DNA of 64,000 nucleotides from positions 151,799 through 215,798 of the forward strand of contig CAKZPV010000050.1 in assembly GCA_937139405.1 (NCBI GenBank). Reading direction: 5' to 3'. The stretch is from an uncultured Nitrospirota bacterium (lineage in GTDB: Bacteria > Nitrospirota > Nitrospiria > Nitrospirales > UBA8639). This document shows positions 62,334-64,000 of this stretch, piece by piece. The translations under genes were made by a program, and so were the position numbers. The stretch's first letter is position 1; each line of letters starts with the position of its first letter. The notes beneath the pieces are model-generated. The model was not told where the DNA came from. It saw only the letters and a list, made by a program, of their open reading frames with translations, and did not search any database.

Positions 62334-62648
62334 TTAAAAGCCAGTATTCGACCGCTGTTTATACTCGTCCAGAAGATCCCTTCGTTCCAGTTCCTTCAGA
62401 ACGTCCTGATTGACCCGAGAATCCTGGAATTGTCGATTGGGCTGTAAATCACTTTGGATGCCTTGTTGGATACGATCCACGGTATTAAGAGGTGGATTCA
62501 CCAGGTCATTGGGGTTAGGAGCCGGTACGTTCAATTGTGGTATCGGTGCAATGGCAGGCACATTATTTAAGGCCTGATCTGGGTAACCCTGCCCAAAGGC
62601 AAAACTGGTTGAAAGAATAACGCATCCTGTCAAAAGAAGTGTTTTCAT
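62334..62648 (-). CDS. Small secreted proline- and asparagine-rich protein
   Basis: The 104-residue protein has a signal peptide (MKTLLLTGCVILSTSFAFGQ). A Pro/Asn-rich segment follows (AIAPIPQLNVPAPNPNDLVNPPLN), then a charged helical end (DVLKELERRDLLDEYKQRSNTGF). GGAAGGGT lies upstream of the ATG. No family recognised. It is on the same strand as the lipoprotein and cysteine-pair genes around it. Confidence 0.75.
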   Translation of the reverse strand: MKTLLLTGCVILSTSFAFGQGYPDQALNNVPAIAPIPQLNVPAPNPNDLVNPPLNTVDRIQQGIQSDLQPNRQFQDSRVNQDVLKELERRDLLDEYKQRSNTGF

Positions 62649-62823
62649 GGTTGTACCCTTCCTATCACAATACGTGAATTGATCTATTGCAGCAGCATAC
62701 CAGAATAGTTGATAGATTATTTCCCCTTCGGCAACAGCCCCTTCCTATCCATGACCTTCACGGAAGGAGGGGGTATGGTCCTATACTTTGATCGTCTATC
62801 GGGGGATTTCGCTCAACACTCCC

Positions 62824-63222
62824 TTACCAACAAAGATTCCCACACACCGCACTATAGCCACGCAGACTCCTCAACTCCCAATCGAGCAGTGGACGATAGG
62901 GATTGGTCGGGATGACTCCCATATACCCCCAGCCAGGATAGGCGAGAGGAAACCTCATGATGTAAGGCGTCAGGAAGCGGTTGTTGTAGTCAGGACGGCC
63001 GGGCCGACGAAATGGGTTTTGGGGGTTCAGACGGCCGGGCCGACGAAAGGTGTTACTGCTGGGGGTGGTGTACAGATTGTTAACACGGCTAAATTGGTGT
63101 TTGGTGATATCCGTCGGCGCATCGGTCGAACAGGTGAGACACCGTAAGTATGTCGGCTCCGCCCAAGCGCTGGTCATCAAGAGCGTGGCAGTAAGGAGTA
63201 TTGTGAATAAGCCTGTCTTCAT
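62824..63222 (-). CDS. Secreted cysteine-pair protein, copy 2 (intact)
   Basis: The 132-residue protein starts MKTGLFTILLTATLLMTSAWAEPTYLRCLTCSTDAP, with AAAGGAGGG upstream. The mature part has a CLTC motif near the N-terminus, and a repeat FRRPGRLNPQNPFRRPGRPD. It ends with YMGVIPTNPYRPLLDWELRSLRGYSAVCGNLCW, which carries a second cysteine pair. It is the intact partner of the frameshifted copy at 58015-58412. Function unknown. Confidence 0.8.
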   Translation of the reverse strand: MKTGLFTILLTATLLMTSAWAEPTYLRCLTCSTDAPTDITKHQFSRVNNLYTTPSSNTFRRPGRLNPQNPFRRPGRPDYNNRFLTPYIMRFPLAYPGWGYMGVIPTNPYRPLLDWELRSLRGYSAVCGNLCW

Positions 63223-63359
63223 GGTGTGACCCTCCTTTGGTGTTGGGCATTTCGATCATCATATATTCGCTTTCATCGCCGAATCTTTCTGATCACGATT
63301 TGTGGAGCTTTAGTCAACCAATTCATTCATTTTGCGAAAGACCTACGACGAGACGAGAA

Positions 63360-63440
63360 TTACTTCGTCTTCAGCAACAGGCCCTTCTTTCCTAGCGGTC
63401 TATTGACGATAGACATAGTCGATGAATCTACAGCCAGATA
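63360..63440 (-). pseudogene. 3' relic of a molybdenum-carrier-like gene
   Basis: Minus-strand frame VDSSTMSIVNRPLGKKGLLLKTK, stop at 63360-63362, parallels the C-terminus VIDSDSTVIFMYGPLGQKGLLLQEK of the gene at 58550. The upstream two thirds is missing. It keeps the same position relative to the cysteine-pair gene as in the other block. Confidence 0.7.
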
Positions 63441-63928
63441 CCTTACAAAATTCCCCGAATAAACGGAAGGTCTGGAAGCTCAGTGATCGTTCCTCTGGCC
63501 AGGGAAATCTCCAGCGCTAACGGTCTGGCCTACGTATGATTGTACTTTTCCACAGAAAATTTCCGACAAAAATTTTGGCAGACTCAATGCGTTTCATTTT
63601 CCCAAAAACCCACTAAAATTTTTCGCATGGGTTATGAACGCCCTGGTAGGAGTCCCACGTTTTTTACCCTCCACCCCCTTTGGTGCAGGATGAGCGGCGA
63701 TGGAATATTAATGTCCTCTCCATCTGGGCTCAGATGGCACCCTGACCGAGGCGAATAAATTGGAGTCATTCAATTATGTGGTGATTATTTGCTTGGCGCT
63801 GGGTCGTCTTACAACTGCGAGGGGAGCCGCAATTGAGGAGGGGAAAGTTGCTGGTGGTACGGCGAAAATACGGCCGCAATTAATATAGTAGGTGAATTTC
63901 TTTTCGGAATTCGAGGCTTACGGAAGGA
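63441..63928. other. Gene-free stretch before the tRNA
   Basis: About 490 bases with no credible gene. ORF 63540-63758 has no ribosome site or family. Two AAAATTT-rich stretches near 63557 and 63612 form a loose inverted repeat. This is the right flank of the repeat-rich region. Confidence 0.45.
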
Positions 63929-64000
63929 TGGTGCCGAAGGCGGGATTTGAACCCGCACACCCCGGAGGGCGCCAGACCCTGAATCTGGTGCGTCTGCCGT
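63929..64000 (-). tRNA. tRNA-Leu (CAG), 5' end beyond the window
   Basis: The minus strand ends GCGGGTTCAAATCCCGC (T arm), then the acceptor strand CTTCGGCACCA with an encoded CCA. The anticodon arm is CCAGA-TTCAGGG-TCTGG (anticodon CAG), and the long variable arm GCGCCCTCCGGGGTGT is typical of class II tRNA-Leu. The first 15 or so bases are outside the window. Confidence 0.95.

Overview
The window looks like a chromosomal segment of a free-living Gram-negative bacterium. The mix of proteins (CbpA/CbpM pair, PPK2 kinase, dodecin, B12 radical SAM enzyme, di-haem peroxidase, COG2509 FAD protein, PEP-CTERM relic) and a base composition near 48% GC by eye suggest Nitrospirota, perhaps a marine-type Nitrospira. 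This is an inference from gene content; no marker gene was compared. The window ends inside a tRNA-Leu(CAG) gene on the minus strand.

From 1 to 43 kb it is mostly ordinary housekeeping and stress sequence. It holds a secreted beta-sandwich protein, a dienelactone hydrolase, a MauG-type peroxidase and a Pal-like lipoprotein. A MarR-controlled SDR operon follows, with DsbA-like and YceI genes beyond it. Next come a B12 radical SAM protein, an MscS channel, a PPK2 kinase plus dodecin, an MBL/beta-CASP nuclease coupled to a LOG-family protein, an RRM protein, and a secreted protein that keeps only the Lon protease domain. Then come CbpA/CbpM, a Zn alcohol dehydrogenase, MtgA, a large beta-helix membrane protein, a PAS histidine kinase, TtcA, a CDP-archaeol synthase homologue, MsrA, a metallophosphoesterase, an ATP/ADP-translocase-like carrier, a sodium/solute symporter and a patatin.

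From about 43.4 to 63.9 kb, up to the tRNA-Leu, the sequence is gene-poor and repeat-rich. It contains small secreted proteins, twin SRAP (YedK) genes, an SGNH hydrolase, a STAS protein, relics of an IS256 transposase and a PEP-CTERM protein, and several families present as one intact and one or more decayed copies. Three promoter-region modules here share a spaced motif (TGAGATACGA-N5-TATC-N6-GATAC-N2-TG). Two of them are followed by an identical 113-bp leader with a 9-bp hairpin, and one also by a structured element resembling a c-di-GMP-I (GEMM) riboswitch. I consider this shared control module, driving small or secreted proteins of unknown function, the best candidate for something undescribed.

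A second theme is decay. Three relics (a SnoaL-like gene, a kinase receiver domain and a molybdenum-carrier copy) carry stop codons that are each one C-to-T step from CAA or CGA. Others carry small indels at short repeats.
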